Positions 1 through 6,875 of a DNA stretch of 8,161 nucleotides are shown piece after piece. The notes beneath the pieces were generated by a model. It worked only from the letters and a program-made list of their open reading frames with translations, did no database searches and was not told the origin of the DNA. Made by a program: the position numbers and the translations under genes. Each line of letters begins with the position of its first letter. Positions within the stretch are counted from its first letter, which is position 1. The stretch is taken from the NCBI GenBank assembly GCA_946479615.1, contig CAMLGR010000185.1, positions 1 through 8,161 on the forward strand. The letters are read 5' to 3'. Source of the stretch: an uncultured Bacteroidota bacterium. GTDB lineage: Bacteria > Bacteroidota > Bacteroidia > Chitinophagales > Chitinophagaceae.

Positions 1-745
1 TCAATCCAAATAATAAAATGATGATCAGGGAAGGAAGGTGAAGCAGTTTACCACCGGCATAGATCAGTATCAGTAACGAAAAGATCAGGAAGAATTTAAT
101 GTTGAGTTTTGTTTTGGCAAGGATCAGGAAAAGCAGCAGTGATAATATAATCGACAATATCACCGATACCAGCATATTCACCGTGAAATAACCAACCGAG
201 GAGAGATCGATCGTTTTAGTAGCAGTAATAAAATTGAAGACGATAATGCCCAGGATATCGGAAAAGGACGCTTCGTACACCAGGAATTCTTTTTTTTGTT
301 CGGTGAGCGGGTGAAGGCTTGGCAGGATGATGGAACTGCTCATGATAGAAAGCGGTATCGCATACACGATACATTTGATAAAAGGCTCTGCGAGCCAGTA
401 GTTCAGGATAAATGCGATCAGTGCAGTGGAGATTACGAATATAAAAAGTGCGGAAAAAAAGGAATCGCGAATGAGCTTTAATTTATCTTTTCCCAGTTTC
501 AGATCCAATCCTGCTTCCAGTACGATCATGATCAATCCTGCTACACCAAGTGATTCCACCAATTGCTCCGGAAATTCGATTTTTAACTGGTAATAATTGG
601 CCAGCGCCCTGAAACCGATCCCTGCAAATAATAAAAGCAATACTGATGGAATACGGATATACCGGCTGAGCATCGAGAAGATATAAGACAACACAACCAG
701 GCAACAAAGGACGATCAGTATTTCTTCCGCTTGTAATTTACCCAT
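1..745 (-). CDS. Cation:proton antiporter (CPA superfamily), N-terminal part
   Basis: The first 248 residues of a polytopic membrane protein are present; the frame stays open to the left edge, so the C-terminus lies outside the window. Very hydrophobic segments fill roughly residues 9-27, 32-50, 66-80, 96-116, 122-142, 159-175, 188-209 and 217-233. IMIVLEAGLDL (about 72-82) resembles the conserved glycine-rich, acidic segment of Na+(K+)/H+ exchangers. YEASFSDILGIIVFN (157-171) sits where CPA1 proteins carry their E-S-x-x-N-D ion-binding motif, with Glu158 and Asp163 kept and Asn replaced by Ser. The family exchanges Na+ or K+ for protons across the inner membrane; the ion cannot be told from sequence. 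The start is ATG at 745, behind an A/T-rich leader. It is co-directional with hutI, 154 bp away. Family call is fairly sure; subfamily is not. Confidence 0.8.
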   Translation of the reverse strand, partial: MGKLQAEEILIVLCCLVVLSYIFSMLSRYIRIPSVLLLLFAGIGFRALANYYQLKIEFPEQLVESLGVAGLIMIVLEAGLDLKLGKDKLKLIRDSFFSALFIFVISTALIAFILNYWLAEPFIKCIVYAIPLSIMSSSIILPSLHPLTEQKKEFLVYEASFSDILGIIVFNFITATKTIDLSSVGYFTVNMLVSVILSIILSLLLFLILAKTKLNIKFFLIFSLLILIYAGGKLLHLPSLIIILLFGL

Positions 746-769
746 AGGTGAAATTAAGGAATTGATATG

Positions 770-874
770 ATTTGAGAATTTGGAAATTTGCCCGGATTGG
801 GCATTCATTATTCTTATCAATATTACCAGTCAATCAAAGAATATCTCCATCAGCTAATTTCCAAATCATCAAAT
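770..874. repeat. Intergenic imperfect inverted repeat 1 (octamer-like arms)
   Basis: Arms at 770-788 and 856-874 are inverted copies with 17 of 19 matches, separated by 67 bases. Weaker similarity extends outward so that most of the hutI-antiporter gap is involved. The right arm reads as degenerate 8-mers (AAATCATC, AAATTCCC, TGATCTCC). It begins just 3' of the hutI stop codon. The role is unknown; a 3'-end or termination structure for hutI is an inference. The same layout with other words occurs in four more gaps of this window. Confidence 0.6.
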
Positions 875-899
875 TCCCTGATCTCCTAATCGGTATTTA

Positions 900-2141
900 T
901 CACATCACCTCTCCGGCTATCATCACTTTCTCAATCAGATTGCTTCCAAATGCATACGGCAGGTAAGCGATCGATGGAATGGGTTTTGTAAAAATGAGGT
1001 TTGCTTTTTTACCAATAGCAATACTTCCCAATTCTTCCTGCATTCTGAGGGCATTCGCTGCATTGAGCGTTGCTGCATTGATGGCTTCTTCGGGCAACAT
1101 CCGCATTTGAATACAACTTAAGGCGATCACCATGTTCATATTTCCCGAAGGAGAAGAACCGGGATTGAAATCACTGGCGAGTGAAACAGCCGCACCTGCA
1201 TCGATCAGTTGACGCGCCGGTTGAAAAGGCATGCGAAGAAAGAACGCAGCTGTAGGTAATAAAGTGGCGATCGTATCAGATTGACCAAGTAAATGAATAT
1301 CATTTTCCGTCATTGTTTCCAGGTGATCGAGGGAGATCGCGTTCAGTGCCAGTCCCGTTTCTATGCCACCGATACTCGTTAGCTGGTTTACATGAAGTCT
1401 TGGTTTCAATCCATACTGCAATCCTGCCTGGCCGATCACCGCTGTTTCTTCCGGGGAAAAGAAACCTGTTTCACAAAATATATCGATATAATCGGCAAGA
1501 CTTTCGGCAGCGATCACGGGTAGCATTTCATTAATGATAAGATCGATATATCCCTGGTGATCATTTTTATATTCCAATGGATAAGTATGTGCCCCTAAAA
1601 AAGTAGCTTTTACAGGTATCGGCGCCGTTTCCTTTAATTTTCTGATCACCCGGAGCATTTTCAATTCGCTCTCCACGCTTAATCCATACCCGCTTTTTAT
1701 TTCGATGGCGCCGGTGCCAAGACTGATAACTTCCTGCAAACGGCCCCATGCCTGTCGCAGTAAAACAGCTTCACTGGTTTCAGCGAGTTTCCGTGCTGAA
1801 TTTAAAATACCACCACCACGTGCGGCAATGTCTGCATAGCTCAGTCCTTTCAATTTATCAACGAATTCATCTTCGCGGCTGGCGGGAAAAACAAGATGGG
1901 TGTGACTATCGCACCAGCAGGGCAGGATGAACTGATCCGCAGCATTGATAGTACCTGGAACAGCAGCATCGGTATCGCTTAATTCATCCATGCGGCCGAA
2001 TTTTACAATAATGCCATCTTCGATCAGCAGGAACGCATTATCGATGACAGGTAATACAGCCAGTTCTTTTCCACGCAGCAATTGATTACTGCTGTGTACA
2101 CCGGCCAGTTGTTTTATGTGTGTGATCAATGTTACCGCCAT
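900..2141 (-). CDS. hutI: Imidazolonepropionase (histidine degradation)
   Basis: This 413-residue protein is full length for HutI, which hydrolyses 4-imidazolone-5-propanoate to N-formimino-L-glutamate in the cytoplasm, the third step of histidine breakdown. It shows the amidohydrolase layout. The metal motif is DSHTHLVF with His80 and His82. The family stretch GLSYADIAARGGGI (99-112) follows, then KSGYGL (149-154), LGAHTYPLEY with His185, LHVNQ with His250, LDHLE with His273, and the metal/catalytic Asp in ASDFNPG (Asp324). A C-terminal GSIAIGKKANL segment is typical of the family. The start ATG at 2141 gives the usual N-terminal beta domain. No hutH, hutU or hutG lies beside it, so the rest of the pathway must be elsewhere. 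A terminator separates it from the lipoprotein gene upstream, so it probably has its own promoter. Confidence 0.95.
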   Translation of the reverse strand: MAVTLITHIKQLAGVHSSNQLLRGKELAVLPVIDNAFLLIEDGIIVKFGRMDELSDTDAAVPGTINAADQFILPCWCDSHTHLVFPASREDEFVDKLKGLSYADIAARGGGILNSARKLAETSEAVLLRQAWGRLQEVISLGTGAIEIKSGYGLSVESELKMLRVIRKLKETAPIPVKATFLGAHTYPLEYKNDHQGYIDLIINEMLPVIAAESLADYIDIFCETGFFSPEETAVIGQAGLQYGLKPRLHVNQLTSIGGIETGLALNAISLDHLETMTENDIHLLGQSDTIATLLPTAAFFLRMPFQPARQLIDAGAAVSLASDFNPGSSPSGNMNMVIALSCIQMRMLPEEAINAATLNAANALRMQEELGSIAIGKKANLIFTKPIPSIAYLPYAFGSNLIEKVMIAGEVM

Positions 2142-2168
2142 GGTGCCGCTAAATTAGCCGTAAAAAAC

Positions 2169-2196
2169 AAAAACCGCAGCTATGGCCACGGTTTTT
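2169..2196 (-). terminator. Intrinsic terminator of the lipoprotein gene
   Basis: A perfect 8-bp inverted repeat (AAAAACCG at 2169-2176, CGGTTTTT at 2189-2196) encloses a 12-base loop. Read on the minus strand it is followed by a T-rich run, and it lies 23 bp after the lipoprotein stop codon. The A-run on the other side could let it act weakly in both directions. It separates the lipoprotein transcript from hutI. Confidence 0.75.
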
Positions 2197-2218
2197 ATTA
2201 CACACTTATACGATGGGG

Positions 2219-3154
2219 CTAGTAAGGCAGTATGATCGAATGCGAATTATTATTCTGTCCCTCCCAATCAATCTTCACATAATAATGTTGTCCTGCGCCG
2301 GGGCAGGTCGTCGGGTTGCCGGCACTGTTAAGGCCAAAGGTAGCGGTAGCTGTAAACACAGGAACCGTATGCTTAACCTGGCCACTGACAAGGCGGTAAT
2401 TACAATCCCCGCGGATAACCAGGGGTTGTATAATGGCTGATGTAAAAGGGCGGCCGAAGCGGTTAGTACCCCATTCGGCGACATTGGTAACATTTCCTTC
2501 TGTATGCGTACCGGTAATAGTGATAACTACATTGTTATTGTTGTAAGTGAATACACGCTGACGGGCGACCTGCCAGCTGCGCTGAGTGCCGTTTCCGAAT
2601 GTGACATTCATACCGCTGCTGGTGATCGTATGGGTAACGCTATGAATGGGCAGGGTGATCAGTAATCCGCCGCTGACATTGGTGATCACGTGCGATCCGT
2701 TGATCAAAAAAGATTTATTGTCGGCTATTCTTGTTACGGCGAGATTGGTATAAGTAACCGTGAGAGCGGCTCCTGCAACGGCCCAATGAGTACCGGAAGG
2801 AATAGAAATAGAAACGACGCCTACCCTGTTGTATAATCCCAGGCAATCGGCACCATTATAGGTAATGGTAATCGACCTGGTACTGCTGGTAGAATCGGCA
2901 GTAAGTGTTGCATGGCAGGGAATATAAATGCCATCTGTGCGGCCTGCGAGGGATGCACTCGATTCCATGACCAGGTTTATTTCATCAGCAACTGCTTCTA
3001 TTTGCGTAGAAAAATTAGTCTGGTCATCGGACTGGGCAGATGCTTCTGTATCAAAATTGTTAGCGGCTGTTGTAGTATCGCTTTTCTTACACGCCACGAA
3101 TATCACGGCGCTGAAAAGGACCAGGAGAACGCAATCAAGGACCAGTTTTTTCAT
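2219..3154 (-). CDS. Secreted lipoprotein of unknown function
   Basis: I do not recognise a named domain. I chose the ATG at 3154, giving 311 residues, over the one at 3178 because it yields a clean lipoprotein signal: MKK, a hydrophobic core, and the lipobox FVAC with acylated Cys22, followed by KKSD. This predicts signal peptidase II processing and anchoring to the inner or outer membrane. After a Thr/Asn/Asp-rich linker, the mature part is rich in Thr, Val, Ile and Asn in alternating patterns that suggest beta strands. Four Cys (in PCHATL, ADCLGL, GDCNYR and TTCPGAG) could form two disulfides in the periplasm or outside the cell. The bases before the chosen start are A/T-rich with no Shine-Dalgarno site, as is usual for the phylum. 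It is followed by its own terminator and is apparently monocistronic. Confidence 0.8.
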   Translation of the reverse strand: MKKLVLDCVLLVLFSAVIFVACKKSDTTTAANNFDTEASAQSDDQTNFSTQIEAVADEINLVMESSASLAGRTDGIYIPCHATLTADSTSSTRSITITYNGADCLGLYNRVGVVSISIPSGTHWAVAGAALTVTYTNLAVTRIADNKSFLINGSHVITNVSGGLLITLPIHSVTHTITSSGMNVTFGNGTQRSWQVARQRVFTYNNNNVVITITGTHTEGNVTNVAEWGTNRFGRPFTSAIIQPLVIRGDCNYRLVSGQVKHTVPVFTATATFGLNSAGNPTTCPGAGQHYYVKIDWEGQNNNSHSIILPY

Positions 3155-3332
3155 AAAGTTGATTTTAATTGCAGGCATAGACCGGGAATACGACGGGAAG
3201 TTTAAACCGGATGCAGCCCCGGTGCTGGGTTTCTTTAAAAACCTTTGTCTGCGATTAACTCATTCTAACGCCAATAATGATATTCGTATTGTTATAATAT
3301 GAAAGGAAATGTACGATGGGAGATTTACGTGG

Positions 3333-3439
3333 AGGTGTCAGGTGTTAAACAAATCCGCAAAGATACTTGTTGTAATCTGTAATACAAAAAGATTGATGCT
3401 GAATATAGGGATGTAACACACCTAACACTTAACACCTAA
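3333..3439. repeat. Intergenic imperfect inverted repeat 2 (heptamer CACYTAA)
   Basis: Three exact-length tandem heptamers, CACCTAA, CACTTAA and CACCTAA, occupy 3419-3439. An inverted relative (AGGTGTCAGGTGTTA) lies at 3333-3347, matching 3423-3437 at 13 of 15 positions. The last heptamer contains the stop codon of the small helical protein gene, so the array begins inside that gene's 3' end. The 75 bases between the arms hold no recognised site. Function is unknown. Confidence 0.6.
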
Positions 3440-3909
3440 CCAAGTTTCTCCATCTCGCGCAGGTAATCATACTGAAGATCTTCGTGCAGGGTAGCGATAG
3501 AAGCTTTGAGCTTTTTTACCTGGCCATTGTATAAGTTAAGCAGCATCTGGCTTTTTTCGTAAGGAATACCCGATTCATTTATTTTTTTGCATAAGTATAA
3601 TAACCATTCTGTTTCGGCCTGGCGTGAACCGGTATAGCGCACATGTTTATTAATGATGCGAAGGATCTTACGCAGGCTCTTTTTGACAAAGTATAAATGT
3701 GAAAGATTGATGCCGGCAAATTGTTCATCGATCTCATTTTTTACATTGGCAATATAGCTTTCCTCATCATGCGCCTCGTATAAAAGGTACGTGAGCAGTT
3801 CCTTGTTCTCTTTCTTGAACCTTCCCAGGCGCAGGCATAGTTCTACCAGTTCTTTGGGTTGACGTGTTGCCAACTCCTGTTTGATCTCATTGATGGTCGC
3901 TGCTTTCAT
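3436..3909 (-). CDS. Small helical protein of unknown function
   Basis: This 157-residue soluble protein has no signal peptide or membrane segment, and I do not recognise a family. It is rich in Leu, Lys and Glu with few prolines and glycines, so an all-helical fold is likely. Notable stretches are INEIKQELATRQPKELVELC near the N-terminus and the basic segment VKKSLRKILRIINKHVRYTG (about 75-94). The last third (KLKASIATLHEDLQYDYLRE) could form a coiled coil. The ATG at 3909 is preceded by an A/T-rich leader and is divergent from the dehydrogenase gene, 163 bp away. Its stop codon lies inside a tandem heptamer array. Coding is supported by length and a well-behaved composition; function cannot be given. 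Confidence 0.7.
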   Translation of the reverse strand: MKAATINEIKQELATRQPKELVELCLRLGRFKKENKELLTYLLYEAHDEESYIANVKNEIDEQFAGINLSHLYFVKKSLRKILRIINKHVRYTGSRQAETEWLLYLCKKINESGIPYEKSQMLLNLYNGQVKKLKASIATLHEDLQYDYLREMEKLG

Positions 3910-4009
3910 ACCTCAAATATAAAACACGGATTATAGCAACGGGAAAGATTCCGCAGGCACTTCCCGTGTAAAATTCTCAATTATTCATCCTGCAGAATGT
4001 AATGACTGC

Positions 4010-4041
4010 AATCTGTATTACAATCAATAGAATCTGTATTA
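4010..4041 (+). promoter_or_regulatory. Paired 11-bp direct repeat upstream of the dehydrogenase gene
   Basis: The word AATCTGTATTA occurs perfectly at 4010-4020 and 4031-4041, centre to centre 21 bp, two turns of the helix. The second copy abuts TATCTTTA (4040-4047), which resembles the Bacteroidota -7 element TAnnTTTG except for its last base. The start codon follows at 4073. This placement suits an operator overlapping a promoter, but no regulator is identified, and I see no convincing -33 TTTG. Confidence 0.35.
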
Positions 4042-4072
4042 TCTTTACCTCTTTTTAAGGGAAATAATAACT

Positions 4073-5062
4073 ATGCGTATTGCGATTAATGGAATGGGAC
4101 GGATCGGCCGTCTTTTGTTCAGGCGATTGGTGAATCAACCAGGAATAGAATTGGTAGCTGTAAATGATATCATGCCGGCGGATAACCTGGTCTATTTGTT
4201 ACGATATGATTCTGTCTATGGCACTTTCCCCCATCCTATTACAGCCGGAAATGAATCGCTTTCCGTACTAAACAAGCATATCGCGGTATTTCAAAAGGAT
4301 CATCCTTCCCAATTACCCTGGAAGCAATTAAAGGTGGATGCCGTACTGGAATGTTCCGGAAGATTCAGTCACCTGGCCAGTGCTACCGAACACCTCAAAG
4401 CAGGCGCTGCAAAAGTATTATTGTCCACTACCGGTTCCACCGATATCCCGCTGATGATCTATGGATATAACCAGCGCAGCCTGGCGGCTGATTATACGAT
4501 CATTTCGCCCGGCGGTTGCATGACCAATTGTTCTGTACATATCATTTACCTGCTGAATTCGGTAGGCATCAAAACAGCGCAGATCAATTTCCTGCATTCC
4601 TATACATCGAGACAGGAACTGGTGGATGCTCCTCATTCGCAATTCCGTCGTGGAAGGGCAGCTGCCGAATCAATCATACCGGTGGAGATCGATCTGCCAC
4701 ATTCGCTCGACCGGCTGATGCCGGGTATGAAAGGAAAGATCGCTGCCGTATCTACACGCGTACCCGTTGCCAATGGTGCTATGGGTGATTTTACTGTTCA
4801 GATGGCGGAAGAAGTGACCGCAGAACAGATCAATGCGATCTTTAAAAAAGCGGCTGAAACAGAATTCAAGGGTATTTTGGGATATACTGAAGAACCTGTC
4901 GTATCATTGGATATCAAAGGCAATACTCATTCCTGCGTGATCGATGGTACACTTACTTCGGTAGTAGGCAATCACCTGAAAGTAATTGCCTGGTTTGATA
5001 ATGAATATGGATTTACCAGCCGGATGATAGATTGGCTGGACTACTGGCGAAAACTCGCCTGA
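4073..5062 (+). CDS. GAPDH-superfamily dehydrogenase, Epd-like
   Basis: This 329-residue protein is full length for the family. The Rossmann motif is NGMGRIG (residues 6-12) and Asp32 in VNDI points to NAD+. The catalytic Cys149 lies in SPGGCMTNC, the catalytic His175 in HSYT, and the C-terminal WFDNEYGF is conserved. It departs from glycolytic GAPDH: the usual SNASCTTNC is changed (Ser148 to Gly, Thr150 to Met). The usual TTTGAAKA phosphate loop is replaced by SIIPVEIDL. The C-terminal HSCVIDGTLTSV...GFTSRMID resembles erythrose-4-phosphate dehydrogenase, which makes 4-phosphoerythronate for pyridoxal phosphate and uses no inorganic phosphate. An automatic pipeline would probably call it type I GAPDH (gap). 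The family is certain; the substrate is not. It is the first of three plus-strand genes, though 81 and 116 bp gaps holding inverted repeats separate them. The start ATG at 4073 fits the Rossmann fold exactly. Confidence 0.85.
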   Translation: MRIAINGMGRIGRLLFRRLVNQPGIELVAVNDIMPADNLVYLLRYDSVYGTFPHPITAGNESLSVLNKHIAVFQKDHPSQLPWKQLKVDAVLECSGRFSHLASATEHLKAGAAKVLLSTTGSTDIPLMIYGYNQRSLAADYTIISPGGCMTNCSVHIIYLLNSVGIKTAQINFLHSYTSRQELVDAPHSQFRRGRAAAESIIPVEIDLPHSLDRLMPGMKGKIAAVSTRVPVANGAMGDFTVQMAEEVTAEQINAIFKKAAETEFKGILGYTEEPVVSLDIKGNTHSCVIDGTLTSVVGNHLKVIAWFDNEYGFTSRMIDWLDYWRKLA

Positions 5063-5139
5063 GTAAAAATTGAAAATAGAAAGTCAAAAAAGACGAAACC
5101 AACAGCAGGATTTTTTACTTTTTACTTTTAAATTTTGAG
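5062..5139. repeat. Intergenic imperfect inverted repeat 3 (heptamer TTTTTAC)
   Basis: The right arm holds the tandem heptamer TTTTTAC at 5112-5118 and 5119-5125, then TTTTAAA. The left arm (5062-5092), read on the minus strand, gives the heptads TTTTTGA, CTTTCTA, TTTTCAA and TTTTTAC. The arms are about 18 bases apart and fill the whole gap from the dehydrogenase stop codon to the next start. It could work as a terminator, as the transcript ends in U-rich sequence on either strand. That is inference. Confidence 0.6.
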
Positions 5140-5143
5140 GTCT

Positions 5144-5902
5144 ATGGATTTGTTTGTCCAGGAGGATTCTATCGTCCGCAGGATATGGGGCAAAAGCGAT
5201 ACCATCCTTTTTGTATTTGCCGGTGCTTCAGCCGAGTTTGCGTTGAACAAAGCCGTTGATTGGCTTTACTTCACCGGTCGTCTTCCGGCAGATCCGCTGG
5301 GACGTTTATTCTCCACCGTCATGTATGCCCGCTTGATCGTTTTTTCTGAAAAAGAAGCCGCTTTACGAACTATCGATAAGATCACAGCTATTCATAATAC
5401 GGTAGAGGCCAACCGTGGCGACAAAATCCCCGACTGGGCTTACCGTGATGTATTGTTTATGCTGATCCATTATTCCATTGCTTCATATGAATTACTGGAA
5501 AGAAAACTCAGCAAACCGGAAAAGGAAGAAGCGTTCGGGGTATTTTACCGCGTGGGCGAACGGATGGGATTAAAAGGATTACCCACCACCTATGATGAAT
5601 GGGTGATCATGCATAGTGAGCATTTGCAACAGGACCTGGTGAAAAGCGATTATACTTTTGATCTGTATAAACAATACCGGAAACACCTGGGCGCTGTACG
5701 TTACCGGATATTAAAGGAATCACAGATACTGGTAGTACCCGACCGGGTCAATGAGCTGTTACACCTGGGCCGTTTTTCCTGGGCCAGCCCCCTCCTTTTC
5801 TTTTATAAGATCAGCCGCCGGCTAAAGCTGGATGGCCTGCTGAAAAAGCTTATTTTACCCAAAGCCTATCAGAAACAGATCAAAGAACTGGATATTATTT
5901 AA
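5144..5902 (+). CDS. MpaB/DUF2236-like oxygenase-family protein
   Basis: This 252-residue soluble protein resembles the DUF2236 group (ER-bound oxygenase MpaB / rubber oxygenase catalytic domain), whose characterised members bind heme and cleave unsaturated hydrocarbon chains. Family-like stretches are RRIWGKSDTILFVFAGASAEFAL (broken by family-typical hydrophobics, residues 12-34), DPLGRLFSTVMYARLIVFS (50-68), the histidine in ITAIHNTVEANRG (His84), and AYRDVLFMLIHYSIASYELL (99-118, His109). The C-terminus is basic (SRRLKLDGLLKKLILPKAYQKQ). The heme-ligand residues cannot be assigned without an alignment, and the natural substrate is unknown. I chose ATG at 5144; an in-frame TTG lies nine bases upstream, but the ATG is the conventional choice. 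It lies between two inverted-repeat gaps in the plus-strand gene group. Confidence 0.65.
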   Translation: MDLFVQEDSIVRRIWGKSDTILFVFAGASAEFALNKAVDWLYFTGRLPADPLGRLFSTVMYARLIVFSEKEAALRTIDKITAIHNTVEANRGDKIPDWAYRDVLFMLIHYSIASYELLERKLSKPEKEEAFGVFYRVGERMGLKGLPTTYDEWVIMHSEHLQQDLVKSDYTFDLYKQYRKHLGAVRYRILKESQILVVPDRVNELLHLGRFSWASPLLFFYKISRRLKLDGLLKKLILPKAYQKQIKELDII

Positions 5903-5923
5903 ACCTGGATTGCAGCGACAGAT

Positions 5924-6000
5924 GAGTTTAATTATGAATTCTATTTGATATGAAAAGCATCATTTATTTACACGACATTCATAACTTATAATTCTTAATT
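5924..6000. repeat. Intergenic imperfect inverted repeat 4 (heptamer TTCATAA)
   Basis: The right arm is a run of heptads, TTCATAA (5978-5984), CTTATAA (5985-5991) and TTCTTAA (5992-5998). The left arm is about 5924-5945; its TTATGAAT (5932-5939) pairs perfectly with ATTCATAA (5977-5984). It starts 22 bp after the stop codon of the oxygenase-like gene and ends 18 bp before the TPR gene. The intervening bases could include the TPR gene's promoter, but no consensus is visible. Confidence 0.6.
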
Positions 6001-6018
6001 CCCACCAAAGACCTGGCT

Positions 6019-6759
6019 ATGTTTTTCTTCAGCACACCATTTTATTTAATAACGATCGGTTTGCAGGTGATTTGCATCCTGCATTGCCTGCGCAGAGGCG
6101 CACAAAGCAACTGGATATGGATCCTGATATTCATACCACTACTGGGTTCTATCATTTATATTTTTACGGAGATGTTTAACAGCCGCGATGTACAGCATTT
6201 GCAATCAGGGGTAAGTGATGTATTCAATCCGGGAGGAAAGATCAAAAAGCTGGAAAGCAATCTAAAGTTCTCCGATACATTTAATAACCGGCTGATGCTG
6301 GCCGATGCTTATTTAGCCGCTGGTCATACCGACCGTGCGATCAGTTTATACGAATCCAGTCTCACCGGCAATTTTACAGAAAACGAATACCTGCTCAGTC
6401 AACTGATCATCGCTTATTTCCAGGTAAAAAGATATGCCGACCTGATCCCTATTGCGAAGAAGATCCATGACCGTCCGCAGTTCGGACGTTCCAAACCGCA
6501 TATTTACTATGCAATGGCGCTGGAGTTCACCGGACACCCGGAACAGGCGGAAGCGGAGTTTAAATTGATGAAAGCGCGTTTTTCCAACTTCGAAGCACGA
6601 TACCAGTATGGATGTTTTCTTATCAGAGCCAACCGGAAAGAAGAAGCACACCAGCTTTTCACCGAAATACTCGGGGAAGTGACGCATCTGAGTTCTCCTG
6701 AAAAAAGAAGTAACGGGCAATGGTTTGCTAAAGTGAAAGAAGAATTGAGAAAACTCTAG
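6019..6759 (+). CDS. Membrane-anchored TPR protein with PLDc_N-like N-terminus
   Basis: This 246-residue protein has two hydrophobic segments at about 4-22 and 32-50. The second, WIWILIFIPLLGSIIYIFTE, has the aromatic and Pro-Gly pattern of the PLDc_N segment found at the start of cardiolipin synthases, but no phospholipase domain follows. From about residue 90 there are three or four tetratricopeptide repeats: RLMLADAYLAAGHTDRAISLYE (91-112), a weaker unit at 124-150, IYYAMALEFTGHPEQAEAEF (162-181), and RYQYGCFLIRANRKEEAHQLF (194-214). TPRs bind partner proteins, so a cytoplasmic scaffold tethered to the inner membrane is likely; the partner is unknown. The reading frame is complete, so the nearby insertion sequence did not truncate it. 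Start ATG 6019 follows a short A/C-rich leader with no clear ribosome-binding site. Confidence 0.75.
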   Translation: MFFFSTPFYLITIGLQVICILHCLRRGAQSNWIWILIFIPLLGSIIYIFTEMFNSRDVQHLQSGVSDVFNPGGKIKKLESNLKFSDTFNNRLMLADAYLAAGHTDRAISLYESSLTGNFTENEYLLSQLIIAYFQVKRYADLIPIAKKIHDRPQFGRSKPHIYYAMALEFTGHPEQAEAEFKLMKARFSNFEARYQYGCFLIRANRKEEAHQLFTEILGEVTHLSSPEKRSNGQWFAKVKEELRKL

Positions 6760-6764
6760 GGCAC

Positions 6765-6806
6765 TCTATGTGGTAGACTACGCCAGTCAGCTTTTTACCA
6801 CATAGA
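6765..6806. repeat. Intergenic inverted repeat 5, split by the IS110 insertion
   Basis: A perfect 11-bp inverted repeat, TCTATGTGGTA (6765-6775) and TACCACATAGA (6796-6806), encloses 20 bases and starts 5 bp after the TPR gene stop. The right arm runs straight into the predicted right end of the IS110 element; its last two element-proximal bases, 6804-6805, are the proposed CT core on the minus strand. Position 6806 would already belong to the element. The rest of this arm is expected beyond the other end of the element, outside the window. Confidence 0.65.
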
Positions 6807-6875
6807 TTCTGTGTTAAGAACCAAGTGATTTGATTTGTTTATTTTTGTTCTTTAAGGCGGCTTAGGCCAGCCTGT

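Noticed and set aside
296..481. Small plus-strand reading frame of 61 codons
   Set aside because: It lies wholly opposite the antiporter gene, has low-complexity charged sequence and no promoter or leader; it is a shadow frame.
3155..3178. Upstream ATG extending the lipoprotein by eight residues
   Set aside because: It would put MPAIKINF before the MKK signal peptide start; the internal ATG gives a typical lipoprotein signal and an A/T-rich leader.
2912..3302. Two plus-strand reading frames opposite the lipoprotein gene
   Set aside because: They overlap each other and the lipoprotein coding strand and show no recognisable protein features.
3179..3332. Promoter of the lipoprotein gene
   Set aside because: I looked on the minus strand for TTTG with TAnnTTTG at 19-21 bases and found no convincing pair.
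3413..3441. Tandem CACYTAA units as a CRISPR array
   Set aside because: The units are 7 bases with no spacers and no cas genes nearby.
5135..5143. TTG start for the oxygenase-like gene
   Set aside because: It lies within the repeat-rich gap and adds only three residues; the ATG at 5144 is the simpler start.
6765..6806. The 11-bp inverted repeat read as a simple terminator or as IS terminal repeats
   Set aside because: No T-run follows the right arm on the plus strand, and the matching half is outside the element; IS110-group elements lack terminal inverted repeats.
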